The notes below the pieces were generated by a model, which saw only the letters and a list, made by a program, of their open reading frames with translations, was not told the origin of the DNA and did not search any database. Both the position numbers and the translations under genes were made by a program. From contig JALGAS010000002.1 in NCBI GenBank assembly GCA_023078685.1, positions 1,550,001-1,614,000 on the forward strand: DNA of 64,000 nucleotides. Direction: 5' to 3'. Source of the stretch: Neopestalotiopsis rosae. Its lineage: Eukaryota; Ascomycota; Sordariomycetes; Amphisphaeriales; Sporocadaceae. Position 1 is the stretch's first letter, and each line of letters opens with the position of its first letter. Of the stretch, positions 24,488-34,430 are shown piece by piece.

Positions 24488-26573
24488 ATGTTCAAGACCT
24501 CGCTCCCGCGACACGCCCGTCTGGGCAATGTCGTATGTCGCCAGCTATCGACGTTTTCCTCCATTAGACCTTTGCGCCTTCAGTCTCTGCAATCTTCTGC
24601 TGCGCAACAACTCAGCATTGCCCACAGTCCTCTTCGATCAGCCTGCCTACAATCTATTGCCACGAGACTCTACTCTTCCGAAGCCGTCGCCGAGAAGCAG
24701 CAAGATGACTCGTCTGTCGGTTCGCAACGCATCACCAAGTTTGCCGATCTGCCACAATTGGGTGTTCACCCTTCGCTCGTCAGCGCCATCACCGAGGGAA
24801 TGAGATATGAGGACATGACTGATGTGCAGTCCCTGACCATCAACTCGGCGCTGCGTGGTGTTGATCTGTAAGTAACAACTTCTCTTCTGCTCTTGTTTTG
24901 CAGAGGCCAAGTACTAATCACCACTTTGCTACAGGGTTGCGCAAGCCAAGACTGGTACCGGAAAGACTCTTGCCTTCTTGGTGCCTGTGATCCAGCGTCT
25001 CCTGGCAGAACACCCTGAGCTCGCCGACCGGAGGTCCATGCGACGTGCCTCTTCCGACGATGTCAAGGCCATCATCATGTCACCCACGCGTGAGCTGGCT
25101 GAGCAAATAGGTGTCGAGGCCAGGAAGCTGGTTAGAAATACTGGCATCGTCGTCCAGACAGCCGTTGGTGGTACGAAGAAGCGAGAGTCTCTGTACAAGA
25201 TGCAGCGCGAGGGCTGCCACATCCTCGTCGCCACTCCTGGTCGCCTGGAGGATCTTCTGTCTGATGAGCACGCTGGAGTGGCTGCCCCGAACTTGAAGGC
25301 GTTTGTTCTTGACGAGGCCGACCGCATGCTCGATGTCGGATTTTCTGATGCCATTCGCACCATTCTCGACCTGCTTCCGCCCACCACCAAGGTGGATCGC
25401 CAGACCCTCCTCTACTCGGCCACTATCCCTCGCAATGTTGTCCACTTGGCCAAGAGCTTGGTCAAGACCGACAACTTTGAGTTTGTCCAGACCATCTCAA
25501 GTGACGACGCGCCAACCCACGAACGAGTTCCTCAACACGTTGTCCCCTGCGTGGGATACGAGAATTGGTTCCCCGCCATCCTCGAAATTGCAGAGAAGGC
25601 TCGTGAGGCCGCCAAGAACGACCCAGAGGCCCCTCCATTCAAGGCAATGGTTTTCTTCTCCAACACGGCCACTGTCGAGTTCGCCTACAGCACCTTCAGC
25701 AACACCAAGCTCGGCGGTATGGGTGGCATTCCGATTTGGGACATTCACTCCAAGCTCACGCAAGGCCAGCGTACCAAGCACGCCGACTCCTTCCGTCGTA
25801 CCAAGACTGGTATCTTGTTCTCGTCGGACGTGACGGCCAGAGGTATGGACTTCCCGGGTGTCACACACGTCATTCAGGTCGGTTTGCCCCCGGATCGTGA
25901 CCAGTACATTCACCGTGTCGGACGTACCGGTCGTGCCGGTGCTGCCGGTGAAGGCTGGCTGCTCCTGGCCGAGCCTGAGATCTCCGAGGCGCGCGCCCGC
26001 CTGCCCGGCCTGCCCATCAAGCCGAACCGCTCTCTGGTTACGTCCACCGCCGATGTGGCCTCTGGAAAGATCCCTGAAGAGGCGGCCCACTTTTTCGAGG
26101 ATATTGACAAGGCATACAGCAGAACTCGCCCGCGCGAGTTCAGTGCCGTCTATCATGCTTTGCTTGGCCAGAAGTTTGGCAGGAAACTCGACGTTGGGGA
26201 TGCGGTTGAGCTTCTCAACAGGTGGAGCGAGTTCGGCTTGAAGAGAGACCAGGTTCCCGCCATTAGCGCTTCAAGTGCCAAGAACCGCGGTTTGTCGAGA
26301 ATACCCGGCGTCAGAATCGGCAACGATCGCGAAGATGACGATTTTGACCGTGGCCACTCGTTTGGTGGTATCGGTGGTGGCAGAGGAGGAGGAGGCTACG
26401 GTAACCAGTCCGGTTTCAGCTCCGGCCGTGGAGGCTTCTCCCGTGGAGGTGACTCTCGCGGGGGCAACTTCCGTGGAGGCAACAATAACCGCCGTGGCAA
26501 TTCGTTTGAGGACAGGTTCAGCTCGCGGGAGGACAGAGGAGGTCGCCAGTCCTTTGGCCGATCTTCCTTTTAA
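24488..26573 (+). CDS. MSS116: Mitochondrial DEAD-box RNA helicase, Mss116 type
   Basis: ATP-dependent RNA chaperone expected in the mitochondrial matrix, where Mss116 helps splice group I/II introns and supports translation. Exons are 24488-24867 and 24935-26573 around a 67-nt intron, giving 672 aa. The N-terminus is Arg/Ser-rich with few acids and ends near TRLYSSEA, like a matrix-targeting peptide. Helicase motifs in order: I (AQAKTGTGKT, near 128-137), Ia (PTRELAEQ), Ib (TPGRL), II (LDEADRM, near 251), III (YSATI), V (SSDVTARGMDFPGV) and VI (HRVGRTGRAG). The C-terminus is a Gly/Arg-rich RGG tail (about 590-672), as in other RNA-binding members. All catalytic motifs look intact. Confidence 0.93.
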
Positions 26574-26945
26574 TCGTCATATCCCACGATTTCACGGCTC
26601 ACAGTCCCAAGATCTTGGTTCAACAAGGCCAAGGTACTGAGACGGCAATGTATAATACAACATCAGCCGCCCGCAACACTTATCAAGAATGGGCAGACTT
26701 GATTTACTGTCACTTGGCTGTTGTACCATATAGAGGATGTCCCTCTTCCCCAACATTTCACTGGGGTAGGGCTCAAATCATGTTAGGCGTACCGGGACAC
26801 ATGGACTTTTTTATTTTCACGACAAAAAGGATTCTTGGGGAGTAGAACACTGGACATTTGTAAAGCGAGTACGGGGGGCAAGGAAAATCTCAACTTTGTA
26901 CATTAAAACGACGGACAAGACTGACGTCGATAGATTGTACATTTA

Positions 26946-27032
26946 TTCAAATGTATTTGACAATCCCAAAATACCAGAGAAATAATAAGAAATCAAAAAC
27001 ATTTGGAAAATAACATCATTTCTTGTCTTGCG
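26946..27032 (+). repeat. 87-bp direct repeat, copy A (left of the ankyrin gene)
   Basis: Starts TTCAAATGTATTTGACAATC and ends TTCTTGTCTTGCG. It matches 28993-29079 at 86 of 87 positions; the one difference is AATAAGAAATC here against AATAATAAATC in copy B. Homology stops abruptly at both ends. The two copies lie 2047 bp apart in the same orientation and bracket the ankyrin gene. Confidence 0.97.
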
Positions 27033-27074
27033 GGCAAATCCGTACCCACCCCTGGGTGGATACTTGGCGCAGTC

Positions 27075-27080
27075 TATAAG
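27075..27080 (+). promoter_or_regulatory. TATA-like element of the ankyrin gene
   Basis: TATAAG lies about 94 bp upstream of the ankyrin ATG and just inside repeat copy A, so the bracketed segment seems to carry its own promoter. Weak evidence: motif and spacing only. Confidence 0.35.
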
Positions 27081-27173
27081 TACGACCCAGGCGGCCAGCC
27101 TCAATTATCAACCTTCGGACGTAAAACCACGACTCCCAATTTCGACAATTCTCATCGAGTGTCGGTGTGACCA

Positions 27174-28893
27174 ATGGAGGGACCGCCCAATGAACTCAGG
27201 GTGTTGAATAACCCGCCCTATGACGTGTTCTTTACACATTCGTGTCCCGAGTACGAGAGCATCCTGTCCGTAATCATCCGGCGTGATGACTTGGACGCAT
27301 TGGAGGAGTATCTCGTGCTGCATCCGCACAGGCTGAAGGGACCGGGAGCAGCATACGATCCCCAGGGGTATTGGCCAGATGCTTTCGAGTATGCAGCCAT
27401 CTGGGGAGCCACGTCGGTCCTGAAGTACCTCCTCGATTACGAGCAGAAGTTTCCTGGGAAGAATCTTCGCTTTCGTGCAGAGGAGTATGGCCTACTCAAT
27501 CTCGCGTGTCGTCATGGGCACTTGGAGACGGTACGTTACCTGCTTGATACCTCCCAAGATGTCGCAGCCGACGTCAAGTTCCGAGACAAGGACGGTTGGA
27601 CACCCTTGTTAGCAGCCGCAGACGCCCTAGCCAAATTCCGAGGCTACCAGAAAGAGCATCCAGCGGTCGGAGAAGCTGAATTCTCGAGTCGGTGCGAGGA
27701 GATTATGAGGCTGCTACTGGATCGAGGCGCATTACCTAATGATGTATACCAGCGCCGCTTCGTCTTCCACGAGGAGCAGTACGTCGATCTCGATCGACGC
27801 ATGCGCTGGGTGGAAAGTCACTCTACGGAGGAAGAATTAGCTGAAGACCCGCATCTTGGATGGATACCCCCTGGCGAGGCATCGACTCACCTTGTCGCCA
27901 GCGTCCTCAGCCTGGCCATCAGAAGCGCGCGTCCAGCTATGATCCAGCGCCTGATTGATGGAGGGTCGGACATCCACGCACAGCTGTTTTGCCCGATCAT
28001 CGGTGATAGCAAGATAACGCCATTGCACGTCGCGGCGCACAACTTTAATGATGAAGGCATCAGGATACTCTACGAAAACCGTGGTAGCGTCCGTTTCGAG
28101 GACATGGTCAAAAAATTGTGACACCTATAATAGGACACCTTTGCACGAGGCAGCAGACGGGACGGGTACTCTTATCGCGCGGGAACGTGTCGTCGCTCAG
28201 GCGGTCGCCACATTTTCATTTCTGCTCTCCCACTGCACAGCGGATACTGTCAACATGCGAGACGGCGGCGGCCGCACAGCCTTGCAGCTCCTCATGTTCT
28301 TCAATTATAACCCGACTGACAAGACGGTGCGACGCAAGCTCCGCACTCACGTGGCCAGACTTCTTGTCGAACACGGGGCGGATCCCAGCGTAAGGCAGCC
28401 TGACGATGGTAGAAACGCCATCCACGTGCTAGCCAACTCGTTTCCCGTCGACGTGGGAGCCGACCATGATGAGGTTCAGCTGCTTCGGCTTCTGGCACAG
28501 AACGGCGCGTCCGTCCACGAGTCGGACAGCGCAGGCAACACGCCGCTGCACCTAGCCACGGCGGGTTGTCCCAATCCAACGGCCGTGAGAGAGCTCCTGA
28601 AATTAGGTGCGGTACCCGATGTTTTGAACAACGCGGGGGACACGCCGTTGCACGCAGCAGCTAACATGACGGGCGTGATATGGGGTCATGGACTGGGGCT
28701 TGAAGAGGCCATCGTAATGCAAGACGCGGTGATGCAGCTCATCATCAAGGCAGCCGACCAGGGCACTGGCAAAGTCATTGAACGGCGAAATGCCGTGGGC
28801 AAGACACCAATTGAGATCAGAGACGAGTCAAGGGTCCGGTTGGAGGAGTACGTGATGCGGAGAGGCCTTTCACAGGGCGTACGATCCCAGTAA
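27174..28893 (+). pseudogene. Ankyrin-repeat protein gene with one frameshift
   Basis: Two overlapping frames form one ankyrin protein. The first (27174-28121) reads from ATG and ends at TGA right after a run of six A (28110-28115). The second continues the repeats to 28893. With one A fewer, the frame would run from GSVRFEDMVK straight into CDTYNRTPLHEAA, an ankyrin consensus start, for about 570 aa. Ankyrin units visible include YGLLNLACRHGHLETVRYLL, DGWTPLLAAA, ITPLHVAAHN, RTALQLL, GNTPLHLA and GDTPLHAAANM. No NACHT, HET or other partner domain is seen. The lesion is a homopolymer indel, so it could be real or a sequencing error. An intron does not explain it. The gene sits between the two 87-bp direct repeats. 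Function unknown. Confidence 0.8.
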
Positions 28894-28992
28894 GGCGAGA
28901 CAATCCGGCTTCAGGAGGGTTGTGGTTTGAATTTGTCTTCACCCTAGTGTAAAAATGCATAAGTATGGGTATCTTGAAGGTATAGCTGTTGC

Positions 28993-29079
28993 TTCAAATG
29001 TATTTGACAATCCCAAAATACCAGAGAAATAATAATAAATCAAAAACATTTGGAAAATAACATCATTTCTTGTCTTGCG
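28993..29079 (+). repeat. 87-bp direct repeat, copy B (right of the ankyrin gene)
   Basis: Same sequence and orientation as 26946-27032 with one substitution. It starts 100 bp after the ankyrin stop codon. See copy A. Confidence 0.97.
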
Positions 29080-29896
29080 CTTTTGCTGAATCGGTATCAC
29101 TGCGGGCTATAGAATATGGCCTCGGAATTTGTATCAACACTCATCACGAATCATTCCGCTTTGAGCCTCTTGGAGATCGGCAAAAAGCGATACGGCCTTT
29201 CTCCCAAGCTCGCCTGGCCTTGCGGTAATGAGAGACGTCTTCTCAAACCCCCCGCTGAGCTGCCCGTCTGGGAACCCAACGGGGCCAAACGGGTAGCATG
29301 CCAAGCCGGGAAGTTCTCTCTGCTGCATTATCTATCTGCAGGTAGTGGAATTGCAAGAATTGGAATCGTAGATTCGTGTGGGGGATTTGCGCCGCGATGC
29401 TACCGTTCCTCTCTACCTACCTGAGTAGTTTGGGATCTCGTCTACGTATTTGACTATTCCGAGTGGATCTACTGAGATGGAGGATTGGAATCATCGAGAT
29501 CGTCTGCCCAGCACGAGTTTTGTCCCCCCGCTGAGTAGATGAGTCACTATATAGGTAATAAGATGATGGTTCAAAGATAATTGCCAGTCTTGCTTGCGCC
29601 CAGCCAGATTATTTGTCTTTCGGTCAACCCGTGCCGGAGTAGTTGAATATTGGCAAGGCATCGTCTCTTATTCTTACTACTATCAATTGCATCCAGCGTT
29701 GAACCCACAAAAATAATTGCACTAGACAAAAATTATAAGATTACCAAAACATACAACACCGGGGATTCCCCAGCCGTCACCGATCTGAGTACTAATCCAG
29801 CGATCATTTGCTTATTTAGGGCAGAGCGGACGGGATGCCAAGTTTTCAAATGTCTATGGTCGTATGTAATGGTGGCTGTGAATATTACAAAACATA

Positions 29897-29966
29897 TACG
29901 TGCTCATGGTAGGGTGCTTTGTTTGTTCTTTGGCTAGACATGGTGTACATGCTAAGATGATACTTT
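29897..29966 (+). repeat. Dispersed ~70-bp repeat, less decayed copy
   Basis: Starts TACGTGCTCATGGTAGGGTG. Aligns with 32700-32770 with roughly 16-18 differences. Most are C or G here against T or A there. It lies just downstream of the short-chain dehydrogenase stop. Confidence 0.75.
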
Positions 29967-29979
29967 GACTGTGATTTCC

Positions 29980-30860
29980 CTATGTAGAAAGACCCATCTG
30001 CTCATATACCTTTCCGAAGCTTCCGCGCCAGGTATCGACGCCCAACTCGCCAAAGCCGACGCCAATCTCCTTTTTGATCTCGCCGTCGGGGCCGGGCTGC
30101 TCCAAGCTGTCGAAGAACTTGTCGACGAACTCGCCGAGCGGCATGGCCGGGAACGCCTTCTCGGGCCCGCCCTGCATCGCGATGGTGGCCTCGCGGTGGT
30201 CCTTGTCCAGGCCCGTGTCCGTGTATGGCGGCACGATCTCGACAACCTTGAAGTTCTGGCCGTTGGGGGCAAACGCTAGCTGCTGGCGCAGTACCTTGGT
30301 CAGCGCCTGAACGCCTGCCTTGGCTGCGCAGTAGGTGGGGTAGAAGCTGAGCGGCACGTAAGCGAGTGAGGAGCTGGTGATGAACAAGGTGGTCTTGATC
30401 CCTTCGCCGGCCCTTTGGAGCAGGTAGGGGGCGAAGTGGCGGATGAGGAACGTGGGTGCCGTTATGTTGGTCGTGATCTCGGCGTTGATTCTTTCGGATG
30501 TAGCGGAGCTGGGGTCGAACAAGTTGTAGCACAGCTGGGTGCCCGCTGTGATGATGACTGTGTCGATTTGTTTGAACTGTGTGAGAATGGCCTCCACGTT
30601 AGAAGGGAGAGCGGAGAGATCGGTTATATCAATCTAGGCCCCCAAGGGTTTGAGTCAGACGGGATATTCAGGGAAGGCCCTTGGAACCTCACCTGGAAGG
30701 TCTCCAGTCCATTCAGCTCCCCCGTAAGAGACTTCAACTTGTCCTTGTTTCTTCCAGCAGCAATGACGTTCTTGCCTAGCTTATGGAAGCGGCGGGCGAA
30801 TGCTTCACCAATACCAGCCGTGGCTCCGATGATGAGGACGGTGCCGATCCTAGACGACAT
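29980..30860 (-). CDS. Short-chain dehydrogenase/reductase (SDR)
   Basis: NAD(P)-dependent oxidoreductase of unknown substrate. Exons are 30860-30693 and 30633-29980 around a 59-nt intron, giving 273 aa, normal for a classical SDR. The N-terminal Rossmann motif is GATAGIGEAFARRF (TGxxxGxG type), with the basic cofactor residue in AAGRNKDKL suggesting NADP preference. The NNAG region is degenerate (VIITAGTQ). The catalytic set is visible: Ser in FITSSSLAY and the YxxxK motif as YCAAK. No signal peptide or membrane span. It lies next to an orphan PKS fragment, so a past role in a secondary-metabolite cluster is possible but unproven. Confidence 0.9.
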
Positions 30861-31717
30861 TTTGTTTTCTCCTTGTTCGTATCGTTTCAGTAATACTCAA
30901 GGCAGAAGTAGAGAAAGAGATACGTCTAGTGGCCGAGTTGCTCTGGTTGTTATATTTGTAGTTGTTGATGCATCTCGGACCCCAAGGTCGATGCAGTTTT
31001 ATAAGTGGAGGTGGGATGTCTCGAGGATTCGTCACGTACTACCTTAGAGTACCGTATTTGCTTATGTCTACAGTGTTCTTCTGACCGAACCTGCTCGACT
31101 CGACATTTCACAGCAGCATAACCAGGCAGCAAAATGTAGAAATCCCGCCCAAGCTACTTCGTACGAAGCATCCATTACCCTGATGACCGGTGCTGCTGTT
31201 GCAATACCCAGTGCGAATGAGGCGGAAGCTCGTCCTCCAATTTGGGAGGGACCGTTGGTTACATTAATGCATGCAGTCAGTTGGTTGGCCTATATGGTGT
31301 ATCGTGACAGTGCGCTCAGGCTACATACTGCGCCCTCGTTCTGCAGCCAACCAACATCCTTCGAAATTGAGGCCTTGGAATCCAAGAGACGGTGCATACC
31401 ACTAACATCTATGCATATGCAAATCGGCGGTATTTCCAGAAAGAATTATTTAACACTCCGTAGACCAACATTCAGTGGCTCGTCGGCTGCATAAATATGT
31501 GCTCTCCCAGCCAGGTATACCGAGGGGTCATTGCGCATCCGCGGCCAGATGTTGCTTCATCGCTGATCGCCCTTTGCAGATGAGAATCAATATAGTCGAT
31601 ATGTTTCATGACGGCTTCGTGGAGAGCCTATGTTCCTGATCAAATTACTAAACTGTGTAACTATTATGCCATGTTCACGATTCTGCAATCTACATTACTT
31701 AGGCCATAAAGTACGCC
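30861..31717. other. Divergent gap between the SDR gene and the PKS relic
   Basis: 857 bp with the SDR promoter side. I see no convincing gene. A frame at 31183-31494 has no recognisable domain. Confidence 0.5.
30997..31003 (-). promoter_or_regulatory. TATA box candidate of the SDR gene
   Basis: TATAAAA on the minus strand, about 136 bp upstream of the SDR start codon. Assigned by motif and spacing only. Confidence 0.4.
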
Positions 31718-32697
31718 ATGAAAGACGCCATGGAGATCATCGTTTTTGGAGATCAAACGCAAGATGCCCGGCAGTATCTGCGAGCTTTTCTTCAGACACA
31801 ATCTGACCCTGTTCTTACATCCTTTTTGAACGCTGCGTATCTGGCCATTCGAGCCGAACTTCTTCCTCCTCTCCGGGTCAAGGACGAACGTGACTGGCGT
31901 TTCTCCAGTCTGTTGGAGCTTCTCGACATCTCTCCCTCTAGTCGTAATCAAAGAATTGCACTTGATCATGCGTTGACAACGATATGTCACTTCGCTTTGT
32001 TTCTCGAAAGAGATAGACAGTTGCATGGTTCATACTCAGGACTTGGTTGTGTGTCCAATGTTGGCATATGCGTTGGTACTCTGGCAGCTGCCGCCATTAC
32101 CTGTACGGAAACCACCTCGGAGTTGCTCCCAGTGGCAGTCCAAGTCTGTGTACTCGCTTTTCGAGCTGGAGAGCACGCTGCGAAAGTAGGCGCCCAGATC
32201 TGCCATGAAGCAAGCGATGCTTCCGGTACGTGGGCGCTTGCCGTCCCGTACTCCAAGCACGACGAAGTCGTACGCATCCTCGATGCCTTTATACAAGCAA
32301 AGGTTAGCCGCTTCGACAACCTCATCTTCTCCCCGTTGCTAACGGGCGCACTGTAGGCCTTGCCAAGCAATAATAAGCCTTTTATCACCATGATTTCGCC
32401 TCAATCAGTCACAATGTGGTCCACCTCATGTCCTTGCTGAACTACGCCAATGTGAAGGATTTCCAGGCTATGCGTCACTTCCACTACTTGCGCCCTATCA
32501 TGCACCGCATCTATACAACATGTCTCACCTCGAGGCCTTGTTGAACGATTCAGATACTACTGACCAAAGCCACGGCGGGCGAGCGATTCTGACACAATCC
32601 AATGGCAAAACAATGTTCAATCGTAACAAGTTATGGTTAGCATTAAGGCAGGCCATGGCGAAAATATTCTTGGAACCTGTAAATTTCAATGGAATTA
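31718..32697 (+). pseudogene. Orphan SAT domain of a non-reducing polyketide synthase (truncated, frameshifted)
   Basis: Relic of the N-terminal starter-unit:ACP transacylase domain of a fungal NR-PKS. Exon 1 is 31718-32302, starting MKDAMEIIVFGDQTQDAR, with the active-site motif GICVG in NVGICVGTLAAAAI. A clean 54-nt intron (32303-32356; branch GCTAAC, acceptor CTGTAG) removes what looks like an early stop. Exon 2 continues FITMISPQSVTM, then loses frame at about 32417 (TGA at 32438). The homology resumes in another frame as GPPHVLAELRQCEGFPGY and LAPYHAPHLYNMSHLEALL, keeping the catalytic-His region, and ends at LALRQAMAKIFLEPVNF. No KS, AT, PT, ACP or TE follows: homology stops where a RIP-like repeat begins (about 32700). 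So the catalytic residues survive but the enzyme is gone. Confidence 0.85.
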
Positions 32698-32699
32698 CA

Positions 32700-32770
32700 T
32701 ACGTGTTCGTGGTAAGGTGTTTTATTTGTTTTTTTGCTAGATATAATATATATTATAAGCATGATATTTC
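32700..32770 (+). repeat. Dispersed ~70-bp repeat, AT-shifted copy at the PKS breakpoint
   Basis: Starts TACGTGTTCGTGGTAAGGTG. It is a diverged copy of 29897-29966; most differences are C to T or G to A in this copy, as RIP would leave. It starts within a few bases of the end of SAT homology. Confidence 0.75.
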
Positions 32771-34430
32771 AATAAATTTAGGCCTTTATTCTTTAAGCTG
32801 GGAATTTGCATTAAGAACTTATGGTTCACTAAACTCTTTCTTCTCCCTAAACAAGTTGATATAATTTGTATAAATCATTAATTCTCCGAATGGACTTCAA
32901 TCATACTCATTAATTAAGAAATGGTCGTGGGAAATATGCCGAGGGAACATGGTGTAAATAGGCTTGGCTATGACATGCCCTGTAATACTTGGGAAGATCG
33001 TTCCCAGGATCTGGGGCCCCGATTTCTCTTATCAATATACAGTAGTAGTACACTGGCAATCGACTCGCTGGTCCTCATCTCAACGCGTCTAGGCTTGGCC
33101 CAGATACTGAGAGATTACGATGATTCTGATTTCGTGAGCTTGAAAAATTATTGCGGACAGCTTAGCAAGGAAAGCCGCAAGGTTGCGACGATTGTAGCCG
33201 TGAATCCAATGAGCAATTCCCAGTGCCAGTCAATGCCCCAGTTGAAGATTCGCATCCTTTCCAGGAAGTCCCACAATCTTCTCCCGAGCCGCGACCTCGG
33301 TCTTCCCCGTTCACCCCTTATGGATAACCCCTGTTCTCCGATCGATGAGATGGTGGGGGGAGATATACTACAGAACATGATATACCACCATCTAGAAGCT
33401 CCTGGCTCTCCCCTTCCATCGGCAGAGAGTATCGCTTTGTGGGAGGCAGCGCCGAACATTACGGGGGGGAACACATCCCAGATCGGGCAGGTGGGTCAAC
33501 CGGGGGGCGTATACCAAATTCTCGGCCGGGTTTGCCAGGTCAAAATGGCGTGGCCCTCTGCGGAACATCAGATGGTCCATCATGCCAAGCCCTTGTTGAA
33601 TCCATGGAATAGGACAGCCTGGGCTGTGTAATAGTTTGTCTCAAAGCAGTGCAGTGAATGAATACCTCTTTATGAGTGTGTATAGCCACACAGACACGAA
33701 AGAAGCCCAATGCAAGATTATATGTCTGGTTGCATTGTTCCAAACAGCTTCTTAACGAATTCCAAAACGTCTGTTCGCAGGACTGCATGCTTTGCAACAT
33801 CTTGGCGGGCGCTTCCTTTGCCGCAACATGCCAGCCAAAAAGTCGAGGCGATTTCGGACGTGCATGATCGGGAAACGTCATTGACCTGAACGCAAAAGCC
33901 TCAACACAATAGAACATTTTAACTTGCTCGTTGGCGAAAAGAAATTGACGCGTAGCTATTCAGTAGAGGAGGGGCCAGCATCCGGACACGGCTACTCGAT
34001 ACAAGAATGCAATATAGCGGGCTTCCGAATTAGGAATGACAATAATGACAGTAGTATTGATTTGGGGTATAATGCCGATCCGATGCGCCCCGCCTTTACA
34101 ACAACACACACACAACACCCGCTTTCATGTTGTGGCTGGCCATGTACTACATGCAGTCTTGCCCAGACCTTGACATATGACTTTCCAACGCGAGAGAGTC
34201 GAGGCGAGATTCCAAATGCTCCCATGGGCTGTTCAAGGCGATGGCGTTCCGTCTCTTTTGATTCGAACAGCCGGAATGAACCTGTTTCTTTTTCGAAAGA
34301 CGAATAGTCGTATACCAAGTGAATTCCAATGGATAATTCCACACAAACGCCGATCCTCAATGCTGCTAGTTGTATATGTGTATAATGTGTATGCCCCAAA
34401 AAGTATGTTCGTAAAAAGGGGAAATTATCA
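32771..34430. other. 1.7-kb degenerate region, no supportable gene
   Basis: The first 150 bp are AT-rich. An open frame at 32921-33631 (236 codons) has no recognisable domain. In another frame the same DNA reads as a Pro/Ser-rich stretch (VEDSHPFQEVPQSSPEPRP) broken by stops, so it may be a decayed gene. I cannot name it. Confidence 0.4.

Larger units (their letters stand above)
26574..27173. other. Gap between MSS116 and the ankyrin gene, holding repeat copy A
   Basis: 600 bp. The first part is the MSS116 3' region. The 87-bp repeat copy A lies at 26946-27032, and after it comes a short promoter-like segment for the ankyrin gene. Confidence 0.6.
28894..29979. other. Gap right of the ankyrin gene, holding repeat copies
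   Basis: 1.1 kb. It contains 87-bp repeat copy B (28993-29079) and the less decayed copy of a second repeat (29897-29966). A frame at 29650-29937 starts with a hydrophobic run (LLFLLLSIASS) but has no other coding support, and its 3' end is the repeat itself. Confidence 0.5.

Noticed and set aside
32354..32356. TAG ending the first PKS SAT frame, at first read as a nonsense mutation
   Set aside because: It is the acceptor of a 54-nt intron with a GCTAAC branch site. The real lesion is the frameshift near 32417.
32921..33631. 236-codon plus-strand frame
   Set aside because: No recognisable domain, and another frame looks equally coding-like; kept only as part of the degenerate region.
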